From: Pirellulaceae bacterium
GTDB taxonomy: Bacteria; Planctomycetota; Planctomycetia; Pirellulales; Pirellulaceae
NCBI GenBank assembly: GCA_026004775.1
Contig: BPJU01000016.1
Location: 62,001-126,000, forward strand
Length of the DNA stretch: 64,000 bases
Direction of reading: 5' to 3'
The notes beneath the pieces were generated by a model. It did not search any database. It was not told where the DNA came from and saw only the letters and a list, made by a program, of their open reading frames with translations. Positions 48,830 through 58,088 of the stretch are shown here, in pieces. Position numbers and translations under genes: made by a program. Positions within the stretch are counted from its first letter, which is position 1, and every line of letters begins with the position of its first letter.

Positions 48830-49999
48830 TCACCGGCTGGACGGCGTCGAAATCCGCAAGGCATCCGACCGGAACAGGGTCGAATGGGGATAGCGCCGCA
48901 GCGCCTCGTTCAAGACTTGCTCGGCTTCGGCTGGCCGGCCGTGCTGTTCAAGCCACTCGATCCACAAGCGGTAGACGATCGGAGGCCCGTCGATAAAAAG
49001 CGGCGCTTGTGGATCCGAATCTTTGCGTGATTCCAACAGGGTGAGGGCTTCCGGATGGCGTCCCAGCCGGCAGAGGGATTGCGCCCATTGCTGGGTGACG
49101 TGTACCAGGTTTGCGCGCAGGGGCGGATAGTTCGGATCGACCTGCCGCGCCTGGTCGAGCCGTCTCATCGCTTCGGCGTACAGGCCCTGCTGGGCCAGAG
49201 CCAACGCCCAGTTGTTCCAGGTTGCCAGGAGGTTCTCGCGAGCCGATGCGTCTTGCGGATCCAGAAGCAGGCTCATCCGAAAAGCTCGCTCTGCCTGCTG
49301 ATAGCGATCGTGTTCCAGGTGTTGGACGCCAAAGTTGTAATAGAGCTTACCCACCAGCGCTGCATCGGTTATGGGGAGTGCCGAGTGGGCGCCGTCGGGG
49401 GTTGCGGCCGCACGCTGCTCGTCACTGAGGTCAAACCATCGAGGACTCGTCGTTTGTACGTCGATCGGTCGGCCCGGCCCTTCCACCCGACAGAAAACAT
49501 GCGTGGCGCTTGCCATCGGTGTGGTCCGGATGCCTTGCCGGCGGCAGAGTTCGACGAACAGGATAGTGGAACTGACGCAGTTGTAATGGCCTTTTTGTAA
49601 TGCAAGGGTAACCGAGGTGGCGTCCGGACGGTACTGTCCTACCAGTATCTGTTGGTGAAGCAGCCTGAGCGTGGTCGCCAGCCGCTGTTCCAACCGCTGA
49701 AAGTCGTGCGACTCGGCGGACGGGAGATCAGGCAAGGCCTGGAGTTTTCGGGCGAGTTTTTCGAAGCGATCACGGGCTTCGACATCCGGTGTGTCGTTCT
49801 CGGCCAAGAGGGCCGCATCGAGCAAAGGGAAAACATCCAGATGACCGTCAGCGGCGTCTTGCAAAAGGGACTGTTCCTCAGGTGTCATTGTCTGCGGGGG
49901 GGCCGGCAGCCACCGGTCGCTGCCCGGCAGCGGCGCGCAGAGCAACCCATGCAGCAAGCAAACCGAGCAGAAGTGGCGAACCAACTTTGCTGTAACCAT
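48830..49999 (-). CDS. Transglutaminase-like domain protein with C-terminal TPR repeats
   Basis: This 389-residue exported protein has a signal peptide (VRHFCSVCLLHGLLCAPL). The middle has GHYNCVSSTILFVELCRRQGI (Cys candidate nucleophile), followed about 30 residues later by ATHVFCRV (His) and PIDVQTT (Asp), as in transglutaminase-like folds of the SirB1/DUF1570 kind. From YYNFGVQHLEHDRYQQAERAFRMSLLLDPQ onward, four TPR-like units can be read (NNWALALAQQGLYAEAMRRLDQARQVDPNYPP and later ones). The role is unknown. Its start lies about 360 bp from the end of ribBA, which reads toward it on the same strand. Confidence 0.7.
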   Translation of the reverse strand: MVTAKLVRHFCSVCLLHGLLCAPLPGSDRWLPAPPQTMTPEEQSLLQDAADGHLDVFPLLDAALLAENDTPDVEARDRFEKLARKLQALPDLPSAESHDFQRLEQRLATTLRLLHQQILVGQYRPDATSVTLALQKGHYNCVSSTILFVELCRRQGIRTTPMASATHVFCRVEGPGRPIDVQTTSPRWFDLSDEQRAAATPDGAHSALPITDAALVGKLYYNFGVQHLEHDRYQQAERAFRMSLLLDPQDASARENLLATWNNWALALAQQGLYAEAMRRLDQARQVDPNYPPLRANLVHVTQQWAQSLCRLGRHPEALTLLESRKDSDPQAPLFIDGPPIVYRLWIEWLEQHGRPAEAEQVLNEALRRYPHSTLFRSDALRISTPSSR

Positions 50000-50361
50000 A
50001 GCGGGACTGGTGGGAGTCCTGGGGCAAGCGCCTTAGCGGGCTCCCTCCCAGCTACCGCAGCCGTGGCTCGAGCAACGGTTCTAACTGCCCATCCGAAAAC
50101 CGCCCTTGGTCCGCTTATCGATAGGCCCTCGAACCGGTTTTCAGATAGGCTCTAAAACCTCCGTGGGGCAGAGTCACCAGCCAAGTGTAGCTTACACATT
50201 TGCGTTGAGACGGAGGAAAGAGACGTTTTCAAAGGCGACGTGCGGGCATGACCCAACACGACCCCTACAGCCGGCACCAAACGTACGCCGTGACGAGGCA
50301 AGTGTGGCAGCGACGATTCGGACATTCGGGTCTGGGCCCCAGCAGCCCGAAAGCCAGCCGG
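50000..50361. other. Intergenic stretch between ribBA and the transglutaminase-like gene
   Basis: Downstream of ribBA and upstream of the next minus-strand gene. I see no ORF with support and no clear promoter or terminator. Confidence 0.4.
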
Positions 50362-51585
50362 CTACGTCTCAAACGATTCGGGTAGTAGGTGCCCGAGTTT
50401 GTTTCGTTTGGTGGCCAGATAGTGAGCGTTGTACGGGTTGGCCGGGGAAACGATCGGGATCTGGTCGACGACTTCCAGGCCGAAGCCGCGGGCGTTGAAC
50501 AAGGCCTCGACTTTCTTGCGGTTGTTGGTCAACAGACGCACCTTGGAAAGTCCCAGGTCCTTGAGGATCTGGATACCGATTCCGTAGTCGCGCATATCGG
50601 CCTGGTAGCCGAGGGCGTAATTGGCTTCGACGGTATCGAGTCCCTGGTCTTGGAGCGAGTAGGCGCGGATCTTGTCGATCAGGCCGATGCCTCGCCCTTC
50701 TTGCGGGAGGTAGACCAGCACGCCCCGGCCTTCGTGGCTGATCATGTCCAGGGCCATGTGGAGCTGGTCACCGCAGTCGCAGCGCAACGAGGCGATCAGG
50801 TCACCGGTAAAGCAGCTTGAGTGCATCCGCACCAGTGGTGCATCGGTTGCATCGGAAATATCCCCCATCACCAGCACGAGCGGCTGCTGGGTTTCGTACT
50901 TGACGCCGTAAGCGATGATGCGGAATTTGCCGAACCGCGTCGGCAGGTCGGCTTCCGCGATCCGATAGACCAGCTTTTCGCTCAAACGCCGGTGGGCGAT
51001 CAGTTCTTCGATGGAGATGATGGCCAGTCGGTGGCGGGAGGCGATTTCGAGCAGTTCTTCGCGAGAGGCCCGATCGCCTTGTTCGTTGAGGATTTCGCAC
51101 AGAACGCCGGCCGGAGTAAGGCCAGCCATGCGGGCCAGGTCGACGGCGGCTTCGGTATGGCCGGCGCGGCGCAGCACGCCGCCTTCTTTGGCGATCAGCG
51201 GTTGGACGTGGCCGGGCCGAACGAAATCCTCGGCTCGGCTGTTGGGCTGGATGGCTTCCCGGATCGTTTTTGCCCGTTCGGCGGCGGTGACGCCGGTCTT
51301 GCACGTATAGTGGTCGATTGGGGTAACGAAGGCGGTACCCAGTCGAGTGGTATTCACATCGGAGACGGGAACCAGTTTCAGCCTTTCGGCCACGTCCGGC
51401 AGGACAGCCAGGCAGGTGATACCGCGGCCCGAGAGCAGAAAGTTGATGGTTTCGGGCGTCGCCTTTTCGGCCGCGCAGATAAAGTCCCCCTCGTTTTCGC
51501 GGTCTTCGGCGTCGACAACGATCACCACTTCGCCGCGGGCGATCGCTTCCACAGCGGCCTGAACGCTCGAAAAATGTTTACCCAT
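50362..51585 (-). CDS. ribBA: Bifunctional DHBP synthase / GTP cyclohydrolase II
   Basis: This 407-residue enzyme makes both starting compounds of riboflavin. The N-terminal half (about 1-200) turns ribulose 5-phosphate into dihydroxybutanone phosphate: VVDAEDRENEGDFICAAE, SVNTTR-type VSDVNTTRLGTAF, FVRPGHVQPL and RRAGHTEAAVDLARMAG. The C-terminal half (about 205-407) opens GTP: VRMHSSCFTGDLIASLRCDCG holds the zinc cysteines, then LPQEGRGIGLIDKI, DYGIGIQILKDLG and LTNNRKK. The length is normal. No FMN riboswitch was recognised in the short upstream region, which is shared with the divergent esterase gene. Confidence 0.96.
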   Translation of the reverse strand: MGKHFSSVQAAVEAIARGEVVIVVDAEDRENEGDFICAAEKATPETINFLLSGRGITCLAVLPDVAERLKLVPVSDVNTTRLGTAFVTPIDHYTCKTGVTAAERAKTIREAIQPNSRAEDFVRPGHVQPLIAKEGGVLRRAGHTEAAVDLARMAGLTPAGVLCEILNEQGDRASREELLEIASRHRLAIISIEELIAHRRLSEKLVYRIAEADLPTRFGKFRIIAYGVKYETQQPLVLVMGDISDATDAPLVRMHSSCFTGDLIASLRCDCGDQLHMALDMISHEGRGVLVYLPQEGRGIGLIDKIRAYSLQDQGLDTVEANYALGYQADMRDYGIGIQILKDLGLSKVRLLTNNRKKVEALFNARGFGLEVVDQIPIVSPANPYNAHYLATKRNKLGHLLPESFET

Positions 51586-51810
51586 CGCCTTGCACTCTCA
51601 CCCCCTATCGGGCGTGTGATCGTCGCCCGGCACGTGCCCGGGCATCCGGTTCACAGGGTGCCCTTCTACTAAAATGATAGCTTCTGGCTGTTCCGGCGTA
51701 TACGATAGGCTTGATGAGTTAAGCGGGAGTGGGCGGTGTGGTTGGACCTTGGCGGCCCAGCCGCCGTAGCCGAGCTGCGCCCGAAAAAAGACGGCCGGGA
51801 GGTACCTGGG

Positions 51811-52746
51811 GTGAAACAGCCACGGGTTTTGTGTGTGGCGTGCTGGCTGGTGCTGGCGAATGTTTCTGCGCTCTTGGCCCAGCCCAGCGGTGGTGGTTCT
51901 TCGGCAGGAGGTTGGCCGAAGGTGGCTCAAGAGAGCCGCGAGGTCGATCGGATTACGATCGGAGGACGATCGGTCCGGCGGTATCTGGGCGTCGAATATG
52001 GGCGAGTAGGTGACGTGGTGTTGCGGGCGGATGTATTTGTGCCTGAGCGGCCGGAGCGTATGCCGGCGGTGATGTTGATCCATGGCGGGGCGTGGGCTGT
52101 GGGAACCCGCTGGCAGATGTGGCTGCATGCTCAACCGCTGGTTCAGGCCGGATGGGCGGCCGTGAGCATCGACTACCGTTTGGCGCCGCAGGCGGTGTTT
52201 CCGGCTCAACGGGACGACTGCCGCTTGGCATGGCGATGGATGGCGGAGCAGGGGGATCGTTTCGGTTGGGATCCCCAGCGGATGGCGGTTTACGGGTATT
52301 CGGCCGGAGCGCATCTGGCGTTGTTGCTGGCACTGGATCCGGACCCGGGGCAACCTCCGGTGCCGCGTCCTCGAGCGGTGGTGGCGGGCGGAGCGCCGTG
52401 CAGTTTCGATTGGCTGCCGCCGGACAGCCGCACGCTCGCCTATTTCCTGGGTGGCAGCCGCCGGCAGGTGCCGGATCGTTACCGGCAGGCCTCGCCACTG
52501 GCTTATGTGTCCCAGGACGATCCGCCGGTGCTGCTGTTCCACGGCCGCGACGATATGTTAGTACCGCTGGCCAGTGTGCAGCGGTTCCAGCAGCGGATGG
52601 AGGAGGTTGGGGGGGTGTGCCGGCTGGAGGTTTACCCGGGGTGGGGCCATTTGGCCACGTTTTTGGCGGAGGCACCGCGCAAGGAGGCGGTCACCTTTTT
52701 GCGGCGCTATTTGGAACCGCAAGCGGGCCCGGCCGAACTGCCGTAA
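51811..52746 (+). CDS. Secreted alpha/beta-hydrolase (esterase/lipase type)
   Basis: This 311-residue protein has a GTG start behind GGGAGG at 8 bases. The signal peptide runs MKQPRVLCVACWLVLANVSA. The hydrolase part has the oxyanion motif MLIHGGAWAVG, the nucleophile GYSAGAHLALLLA, the Asp in LLFHGRDDMLVPL and the His in GWGHLATF, so the catalytic triad is complete. HGG with GYSAG fits the hormone-sensitive lipase/carboxylesterase side of the family, common in planctomycetes. The substrate is not predictable. Confidence 0.88.
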   Translation: MKQPRVLCVACWLVLANVSALLAQPSGGGSSAGGWPKVAQESREVDRITIGGRSVRRYLGVEYGRVGDVVLRADVFVPERPERMPAVMLIHGGAWAVGTRWQMWLHAQPLVQAGWAAVSIDYRLAPQAVFPAQRDDCRLAWRWMAEQGDRFGWDPQRMAVYGYSAGAHLALLLALDPDPGQPPVPRPRAVVAGGAPCSFDWLPPDSRTLAYFLGGSRRQVPDRYRQASPLAYVSQDDPPVLLFHGRDDMLVPLASVQRFQQRMEEVGGVCRLEVYPGWGHLATFLAEAPRKEAVTFLRRYLEPQAGPAELP

Positions 52747-52794
52747 CCGGGTTGCCGGCGGCACAGGGTGGCTCGGAGCCGACGAGGAAGAGGG

Positions 52795-53658
52795 ATGCTG
52801 GAACGCGAAGAGTACATTGAGCAGGCTTATTTTTTCAATCTGCTGCATGAGCGGATTCCGCAGAGTGTGCCCCTTCAGGACGTGCTCCAACAGGCCAAAC
52901 AGGAGTTGCTGGCATCGACACGCTTGCCGCTGGCCGTGGACTATTTGTTGACGGAGTTGAATCACAGCGGGGCGATGTCGCCCGCGATGCGGCGGTTGGG
53001 CCACTATTTCACGGCGTTCCAGACGTTCATCATCGAGTCGGCCGAGGATGAGCGGGGGCGGTTCGACATGCGCATCGCTGTACAGGTACTGAAAGCCGAG
53101 GCCGAGTATCGGGCCGGCAATCCGACACCGCAGGGCTCATTCGTCTTCCAGTTTGAAACACTGGCCCGCAACCGGCTCAGCTACGATCGGGGGTTGGCGG
53201 CGATGGCCGAAGACCCGATTTATTCGCCGGAGTGGCGAGAATGGATTTTGACGGTGCGAAGGCAAATAGGTCTCATCGATTTTGCCGATCTATTGTATGT
53301 TCGAAGTGCCTACTATTGGATGCGGCAGTCGGTTGGGGGCCAGCCGGTCACACCTACCAAACCCGTGTTGTTCGGCGAAAAGGAGGGCAAGATTGCGTGG
53401 GCCAACCGGCGCAAAGACCCGCTGTACTTGTTTGCAGCGTTACAACGGCAGCTCGGCTATCCGAAGGTGCCGCGTCCTACGCCGCCCGACTCGCCGGCGG
53501 ACCTGGTGCCGCAGTTACTGCGGCGACTGGAACGGTTGGAGTTACGGCTACGGATGCTGGAAGAAGAACAGCGCCACGGAGCGATCGATTTCCAGAAGCT
53601 CCAGCAGTATTATCAGGAGGGGAAAGTTCCTCCGCCCATGGATGACCCAAGCGACTGA
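52795..53658 (+). CDS. Conserved-looking protein of unknown function
   Basis: This 287-residue soluble protein has no family I recognise. GAGGAAGAGGG precedes the ATG; a longer start 27 bases upstream is weaker. No signal peptide is seen (MLEREEYIEQAYFFNLLHERI). Charged helices dominate, with a coiled-coil-like stretch near 240-265 (LRRLERLELRLRMLEEEQR). It follows the esterase gene by about 50 bp on the same strand, so co-transcription is possible. Confidence 0.75.
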   Translation: MLEREEYIEQAYFFNLLHERIPQSVPLQDVLQQAKQELLASTRLPLAVDYLLTELNHSGAMSPAMRRLGHYFTAFQTFIIESAEDERGRFDMRIAVQVLKAEAEYRAGNPTPQGSFVFQFETLARNRLSYDRGLAAMAEDPIYSPEWREWILTVRRQIGLIDFADLLYVRSAYYWMRQSVGGQPVTPTKPVLFGEKEGKIAWANRRKDPLYLFAALQRQLGYPKVPRPTPPDSPADLVPQLLRRLERLELRLRMLEEEQRHGAIDFQKLQQYYQEGKVPPPMDDPSD

Positions 53659-53847
53659 CGAGCGGACGTTGTCGTAAACGCCGATTCTTCGCAGGAATCG
53701 AAGATGTACCGTTGCCGTCCTGCCGCGTACTGGGTATAAGAAACCAAGAAGAGGATGTCGGCTCCAGCTCGGCGGACCGTTGCCCGGCGGACGACGTCTA
53801 CCTGGAATTGGAGATGGCGGAATACCGCCCTCCTGGAGAAGCATGCG

Positions 53848-54357
53848 ATGCCCAGTGACCTGGATGAGGGCGCTGCTGCCAAGTTCCATCTGAAGCTCGA
53901 TTCTGAGACTGTTGCTGAAGTGATTTCGGCCGACCCGGTTTGTGTTTCCGAGCAGGCGACACTTCGCGAAGTTCTCAGTTTGCTGCGCAGGCTCGGACGG
54001 GGCTGCGCTCTGGTTTGTCAGGAGCAGAAGCTGGTCGGCATTTTTACGGAACGGGATGCACTCCGATTGCTGGCTCTGCTAGGCGCGGGAAACGTCCAGT
54101 TGCTGGATCAGCCGATCCGATCGTTGATGGTTCCCAATCCGGTGACCATTCGTAAAGATGCCACGGTGGCCGAGGCGATCCGCAGGATGTCCCAAGGAGG
54201 CTACCGGCGGTTACCCGTGGTAGACGGCAATGGAACGCCGGTGGGAGTGATGAAAGTGTCCGGGATTTTGCATTACTTTGCCGAGCATTTTCCCAAGTAT
54301 GTGTACACGTTGCCGCCGGAACCGCACTACGCGCCGCGTGAGCGGGACGGGGCGTAG
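53848..54357 (+). CDS. Protein with two CBS domains (upstream of korAB)
   Basis: This 169-residue protein consists almost wholly of a CBS pair, a module that senses adenosine nucleotides. The first is VCVSEQATLREVLSLLRRLG, then LVGIFTERDALRLL; the second is VTIRKDATVAEAIRRMSQGGYRRLPVVDGNGTPVGVMKVSGIL. The ATG has TGGAGAA upstream. korA follows about 100 bp downstream and a second CBS gene lies behind korB, which suggests that this locus is tuned to energy state. Direct binding to the oxidoreductase is not shown. Confidence 0.87.
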   Translation: MPSDLDEGAAAKFHLKLDSETVAEVISADPVCVSEQATLREVLSLLRRLGRGCALVCQEQKLVGIFTERDALRLLALLGAGNVQLLDQPIRSLMVPNPVTIRKDATVAEAIRRMSQGGYRRLPVVDGNGTPVGVMKVSGILHYFAEHFPKYVYTLPPEPHYAPRERDGA

Positions 54358-54455
54358 AGCTAGGGCGGCAGAGCGACAGTCAGAGGGGACGTCCGAGTGG
54401 ACTTCCCGCACCACCAACTCCCTATGGGGTAGTTTCCAGCAGGCGTATAGCGACG

Positions 54456-56381
54456 ATGTCAACCACCATTGACTCTCCTTCTCGTACTCGACCGATGCAG
54501 ATCATCGAATCGGCCACCGTGCGGCTGGCCGGCGACTCCGGCGACGGCATGCAGTTGGTCGGCAATCAATTGACCAACACCTCCGCTCTGGCCGGCAACG
54601 ACGTGGCGACGTTTCCGGATTATCCGGCCGAAATCCGTGCGCCACGCGGTACGCGGGCCGGTGTGAGTGGCTTTCAGGTGCAGTTTGCCGCCGAAGACAT
54701 TTTCACCCCGGGTGACGAAGTGGATGCCCTGGTGGCGATGAATCCGGCGGCGCTGGTCACGAACATCGGTGACCTGAAACGCGGCGGGTTGCTGATCGTC
54801 AACAGCGATTCGTTCGACGAAAAGGATCTTCGGCTGGCGGAGCTCAAGAGCAATCCGCTGGATGATCCGCAAATCACCCAGAACTACCGCGTCATCCGGG
54901 TGCCGATGACCAGCTTGACGCGCAAGGCGGTCGAATCGACCGGTTTGTCGGTGAAGCTGGCCGACCGGTGCAAGAACTTCTTCGCCATGGGGCTGATCTT
55001 CTGGCTGTATGACCGCAGTTTAGAGCCGACGTTACGCTTCATCCGGGAGAAATTCGGCAGTAAGCCGGAGATTGCCGAGGCGAACGAATTGGCGTTGAAG
55101 GCCGGATGGAATTACGGCGAGACAACCGAGATTTTCGCCAGTCGTTTTCACGTCGATCCGGCTCGATTGGCCCCGGGCGTTTACAAGAACGTCATGGGCA
55201 ATCAGGCGCTGGCCTGGGGGTTGATGACCGCCGCGGCTCGGTCCAACGTCGACCTGTTCTACGGTTCGTATCCGATCACGCCGGCCAGTGACATCTTGCA
55301 TGAGTTGGCCAAATTCAAAAATTTTCGCGTCAAGACGTTTCAGGCCGAGGATGAAATTGCGGCTATCTGTGCGGCGATCGGGGCGGCGTTCGGCGGGGCG
55401 ATGGCCGTTACAGCCTCCAGCGGCCCGGGCATCGCCTTGAAAGCCGAAGCGATGGGTTTGGGGGTGATGCTGGAATTGCCGCTGCTGATTATCGACGTGC
55501 AGCGCGGCGGGCCCAGTACCGGCCTTCCCACCAAAACCGAGCAGGCAGACCTGCTCCAGGTGCTTTATGGCCGTAACGGCGAATGTCCATTGCCGGTCTT
55601 GGCGGCGCGCAGTCCGGCCGACTGTTTCGACGTAGTGCAGGAGGCCTGGCGGATTGCCGTCCGCTATATGACACCCGTCGTCGTGCTCTCGGACGGATAT
55701 ATCGCCAACGGGGCCGAACCGTGGCGCGTGCCGCGTCTGGCCGATTTCGACCCGATTCCGATCCACCATCCCACCGAACCGAACGACGGCGATCGGTTTC
55801 TGCCGTATCTGCGCGACGAAAAACTGGCTCGCCCGTGGGCCATCCCCGGAACGCCGGGTCTGGAACACCGCATCGGGGGCCTGGAAAAACAGGACGGCAC
55901 GGGGAATGTCAGTTATGACCCGCAGAACCACGAAAAAATGGTACATCTGCGGGCTCGGAAAGTCGCGCAGATTGCCCAGGATATCCCCGAACAGGCCGTA
56001 TTCGGCCCATCCGAAGGCGATCTGTTGTTGGTTTCCTGGGGAGGCACCTATGGAGCATGCATCACGGCTGTGCAGGAATGCTTGCAGCAGGGGTTGTCGG
56101 TGGCTCATGTGCATCTGCGCTACTTGAACCCATTTCCGCGGAACTTGGGTAGTCTGCTTGGCAACTACCGCCGGGTGCTGGTGGCCGAATTGAACCTGGG
56201 ACAACTTCGGATGCTGCTACGGGCACAGTTCCTGGTAGATGCTCGAGGATACAATAAGGTGCAAGGCAGGCCGTTCACCGTCGGCGAACTGGTGGAAGCC
56301 ATCCACCAGCACGTGGACGAACTAAATGGGCAAGGTGCGTTCGCCTCGCCCGCCAAGGAAAAAGAAAAAGTGCGAACCTGA
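54456..56381 (+). CDS. korA: 2-oxoglutarate (2-oxoacid):ferredoxin oxidoreductase, fused gamma-alpha subunit
   Basis: With the product of the next gene it oxidises a 2-oxoacid to the CoA ester and reduces ferredoxin. The N-terminal part (about 18-200) is the gamma domain (RLAGDSGDGMQLVGNQLTN, DVATFPDYPAEIRAPRGT). The alpha domain starts near 235 (GNQALAWGLMTAAARSNVDLFYGSYPITPASDILHEL), with QAEDEIAAICAAIGAAFGG and the ASSGPGIALKAEAMGLG region. The fused form is typical of the two-subunit Kor/Por enzymes. Substrate choice (2-oxoglutarate or pyruvate) cannot be settled from sequence alone. Confidence 0.9.
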   Translation: MSTTIDSPSRTRPMQIIESATVRLAGDSGDGMQLVGNQLTNTSALAGNDVATFPDYPAEIRAPRGTRAGVSGFQVQFAAEDIFTPGDEVDALVAMNPAALVTNIGDLKRGGLLIVNSDSFDEKDLRLAELKSNPLDDPQITQNYRVIRVPMTSLTRKAVESTGLSVKLADRCKNFFAMGLIFWLYDRSLEPTLRFIREKFGSKPEIAEANELALKAGWNYGETTEIFASRFHVDPARLAPGVYKNVMGNQALAWGLMTAAARSNVDLFYGSYPITPASDILHELAKFKNFRVKTFQAEDEIAAICAAIGAAFGGAMAVTASSGPGIALKAEAMGLGVMLELPLLIIDVQRGGPSTGLPTKTEQADLLQVLYGRNGECPLPVLAARSPADCFDVVQEAWRIAVRYMTPVVVLSDGYIANGAEPWRVPRLADFDPIPIHHPTEPNDGDRFLPYLRDEKLARPWAIPGTPGLEHRIGGLEKQDGTGNVSYDPQNHEKMVHLRARKVAQIAQDIPEQAVFGPSEGDLLLVSWGGTYGACITAVQECLQQGLSVAHVHLRYLNPFPRNLGSLLGNYRRVLVAELNLGQLRMLLRAQFLVDARGYNKVQGRPFTVGELVEAIHQHVDELNGQGAFASPAKEKEKVRT

Positions 56382-56465
56382 TAATAAAGTTTTGCCGTGT
56401 GACAGAGGCTGCGGAATAGTGGGCTGCCTTGAGGCAGTACGATGTCCGAGGGGACAGGAAAAGCG

Positions 56466-57482
56466 ATGAGTACCACCTTACCGGTTTTGACACCCAATGA
56501 TTTTGCCAGTGACCAGGACGTGCGCTGGTGCCCGGGATGCGGCGATTATTCGATCCTGGCACAGATGAAAAAAGTGCTGCCGCAACTGGGGATTCCGCGC
56601 GAGAAGATGGTTTTTATCTCGGGAATCGGATGCTCCAGTCGTTTCCCCTACTACGTCAACACCTATGGTATTCATGGCATCCACGGGCGGGCCCCGGCTA
56701 TCGCCACCGGTTTAAAATGCGTGCGGCCCGATCTGCACGTGTGGGTTATTACCGGGGATGGTGACGCGTTGAGTATCGGCGGCAATCATCTGCTGCATGC
56801 GATCCGCCGCAACGTGGACATCAACATCGTCCTTTTCAACAATCGCATCTATGGCCTTACCAAGGGACAGTATTCGCCCACGTCCGAATTCGGCAAGATC
56901 ACCAAGAGCACTCCCATGGGAGCCATCGACAACCCGCTGAATCCCCTGTCGGTGGCGATCGGCTGTGAGGCGACGTTCGTGGCCCGCTCGATCGATGTAC
57001 ATATCAAGCATCTGGGTGAGATTCTGCGCCGGGCAGCCGAACACAAGGGCACCTCGTTTGTCGAAGTATATCAGAACTGCAACGTTTTTAATGACAGGGC
57101 GTGGGATTACGCCACCGACAGGCAGACCAAGGCCGATACGATTCTGGAGCTGGAACACGGCAAGCCGATGATTTTTGGCAAGAATCGAGACAAAGGCATA
57201 CGCCTCAATGGTACACAGCCCGAAGTGGTTACCTTAGGAAACGGCATCACCGAAGACGATCTGCTTTTCCACGACGAAAAAGCACCGGAGCCGACACTGG
57301 CTTATCTATTGAGCCGCATGCGGTATCCCGAGTTCCCGGAACCGATCGGCGTGCTGCGGGATATCGAGCGCCCGGTGTATGAGGAGCTGATGGACGAGCA
57401 GGTAGAACAGGCGATTCGCACCAGGGGCCGGGGCGATCTGGACAAGTTGTTTATGTCGGGCGACACATGGACCGTCAAATGA
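56466..57482 (+). CDS. korB: 2-oxoglutarate (2-oxoacid):ferredoxin oxidoreductase, beta subunit
   Basis: This 338-residue catalytic subunit binds thiamine diphosphate. VRWCPGCGDYSIL starts the domain; FISGIGCSSRF and the motif GDGDALSIGGNHLLHAIRRNVDINIVLFNN end with the Asn-Asn. YGLTKGQYSPTSE fits the Kor group, and the CPGC near the start plus the later Cys supply the 4Fe-4S ligands of this family. I chose the ATG that lies behind AGGGGACAGGA; an ATG eight codons upstream is also in frame. About 85 bp separates it from korA. Confidence 0.93.
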   Translation: MSTTLPVLTPNDFASDQDVRWCPGCGDYSILAQMKKVLPQLGIPREKMVFISGIGCSSRFPYYVNTYGIHGIHGRAPAIATGLKCVRPDLHVWVITGDGDALSIGGNHLLHAIRRNVDINIVLFNNRIYGLTKGQYSPTSEFGKITKSTPMGAIDNPLNPLSVAIGCEATFVARSIDVHIKHLGEILRRAAEHKGTSFVEVYQNCNVFNDRAWDYATDRQTKADTILELEHGKPMIFGKNRDKGIRLNGTQPEVVTLGNGITEDDLLFHDEKAPEPTLAYLLSRMRYPEFPEPIGVLRDIERPVYEELMDEQVEQAIRTRGRGDLDKLFMSGDTWTVK

Positions 57483-58000
57483 TCTGCTGCCCCTTTTGTG
57501 GGGCGGAAAACATCCCGGGTGACGATCTTTGTGAGGTGTGCCACGAGCCGTTGAGCACCTTGCACCTTCCGGAACCGGCCACCGAGGTGGAACGGGGGTT
57601 GATCAAAGACCGCCTGGAGTCGCTCAATCCGCGAGCGCCGGTGGTGGTCGAGCCGGAGATGCCGGTTTTGCCGGTGCTCCGTATGATGCTCGACCACAAG
57701 ATCGGCTGCGTGCTGGTTGTGAAAGAAGCCCGGGTAGTCGGCATTTTCACCGAGCGCGACGCGTTGTTGCGATTGAGTGACGACCCGCAAGAATGGAAAG
57801 ACCGGCCGGTCTCCGAGTTTATGACGCCCAACCCCCAAACGCTGGACCTGAAAGCCAAAGTGGCTTTCGCTGTCCAGCGCATGGATCAAGGTGGCTACCG
57901 GCACGTGCCGGTGGTCGATGATCAGCAGCGGCCGATCGGAGTCATTTCCGTTCGAGACATTCTGCGCTATCTTACGGAACGGCTCGGCGCACCGGTGTGA
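57467..58000 (+). CDS. Zinc-ribbon protein with two CBS domains (downstream of korB)
   Basis: This 177-residue protein overlaps the end of korB, so translation is probably coupled. A zinc ribbon with two Cys pairs (CCPFCGAE and CEVCHEP) is followed by a CBS pair: VLPVLRMMLDHKIGCVLVV, then GIFTERDALLRL, and FMTPNPQTLDLKAKVAFAVQRM, then GGYRHVPVVDDQQRPIGVIS. The CBS part resembles the gene at 53848. An ATG at 57479 inside the ATGA overlap is an alternative start. Confidence 0.88.
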   Translation: MDRQMICCPFCGAENIPGDDLCEVCHEPLSTLHLPEPATEVERGLIKDRLESLNPRAPVVVEPEMPVLPVLRMMLDHKIGCVLVVKEARVVGIFTERDALLRLSDDPQEWKDRPVSEFMTPNPQTLDLKAKVAFAVQRMDQGGYRHVPVVDDQQRPIGVISVRDILRYLTERLGAPV

Positions 58001-58088
58001 ATCAAGAAACAGCGAGGCGCCCGTCAGGAATGCAACTGGTTCGTTGCAGCTTTCTGCCGCGATCCTTTCCCGTCATTCCCGATAATTC

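Noticed and set aside
51586-51810. An FMN riboswitch before ribBA
   Set aside because: The divergent promoter region is short and none of the conserved stem sequences were recognised.
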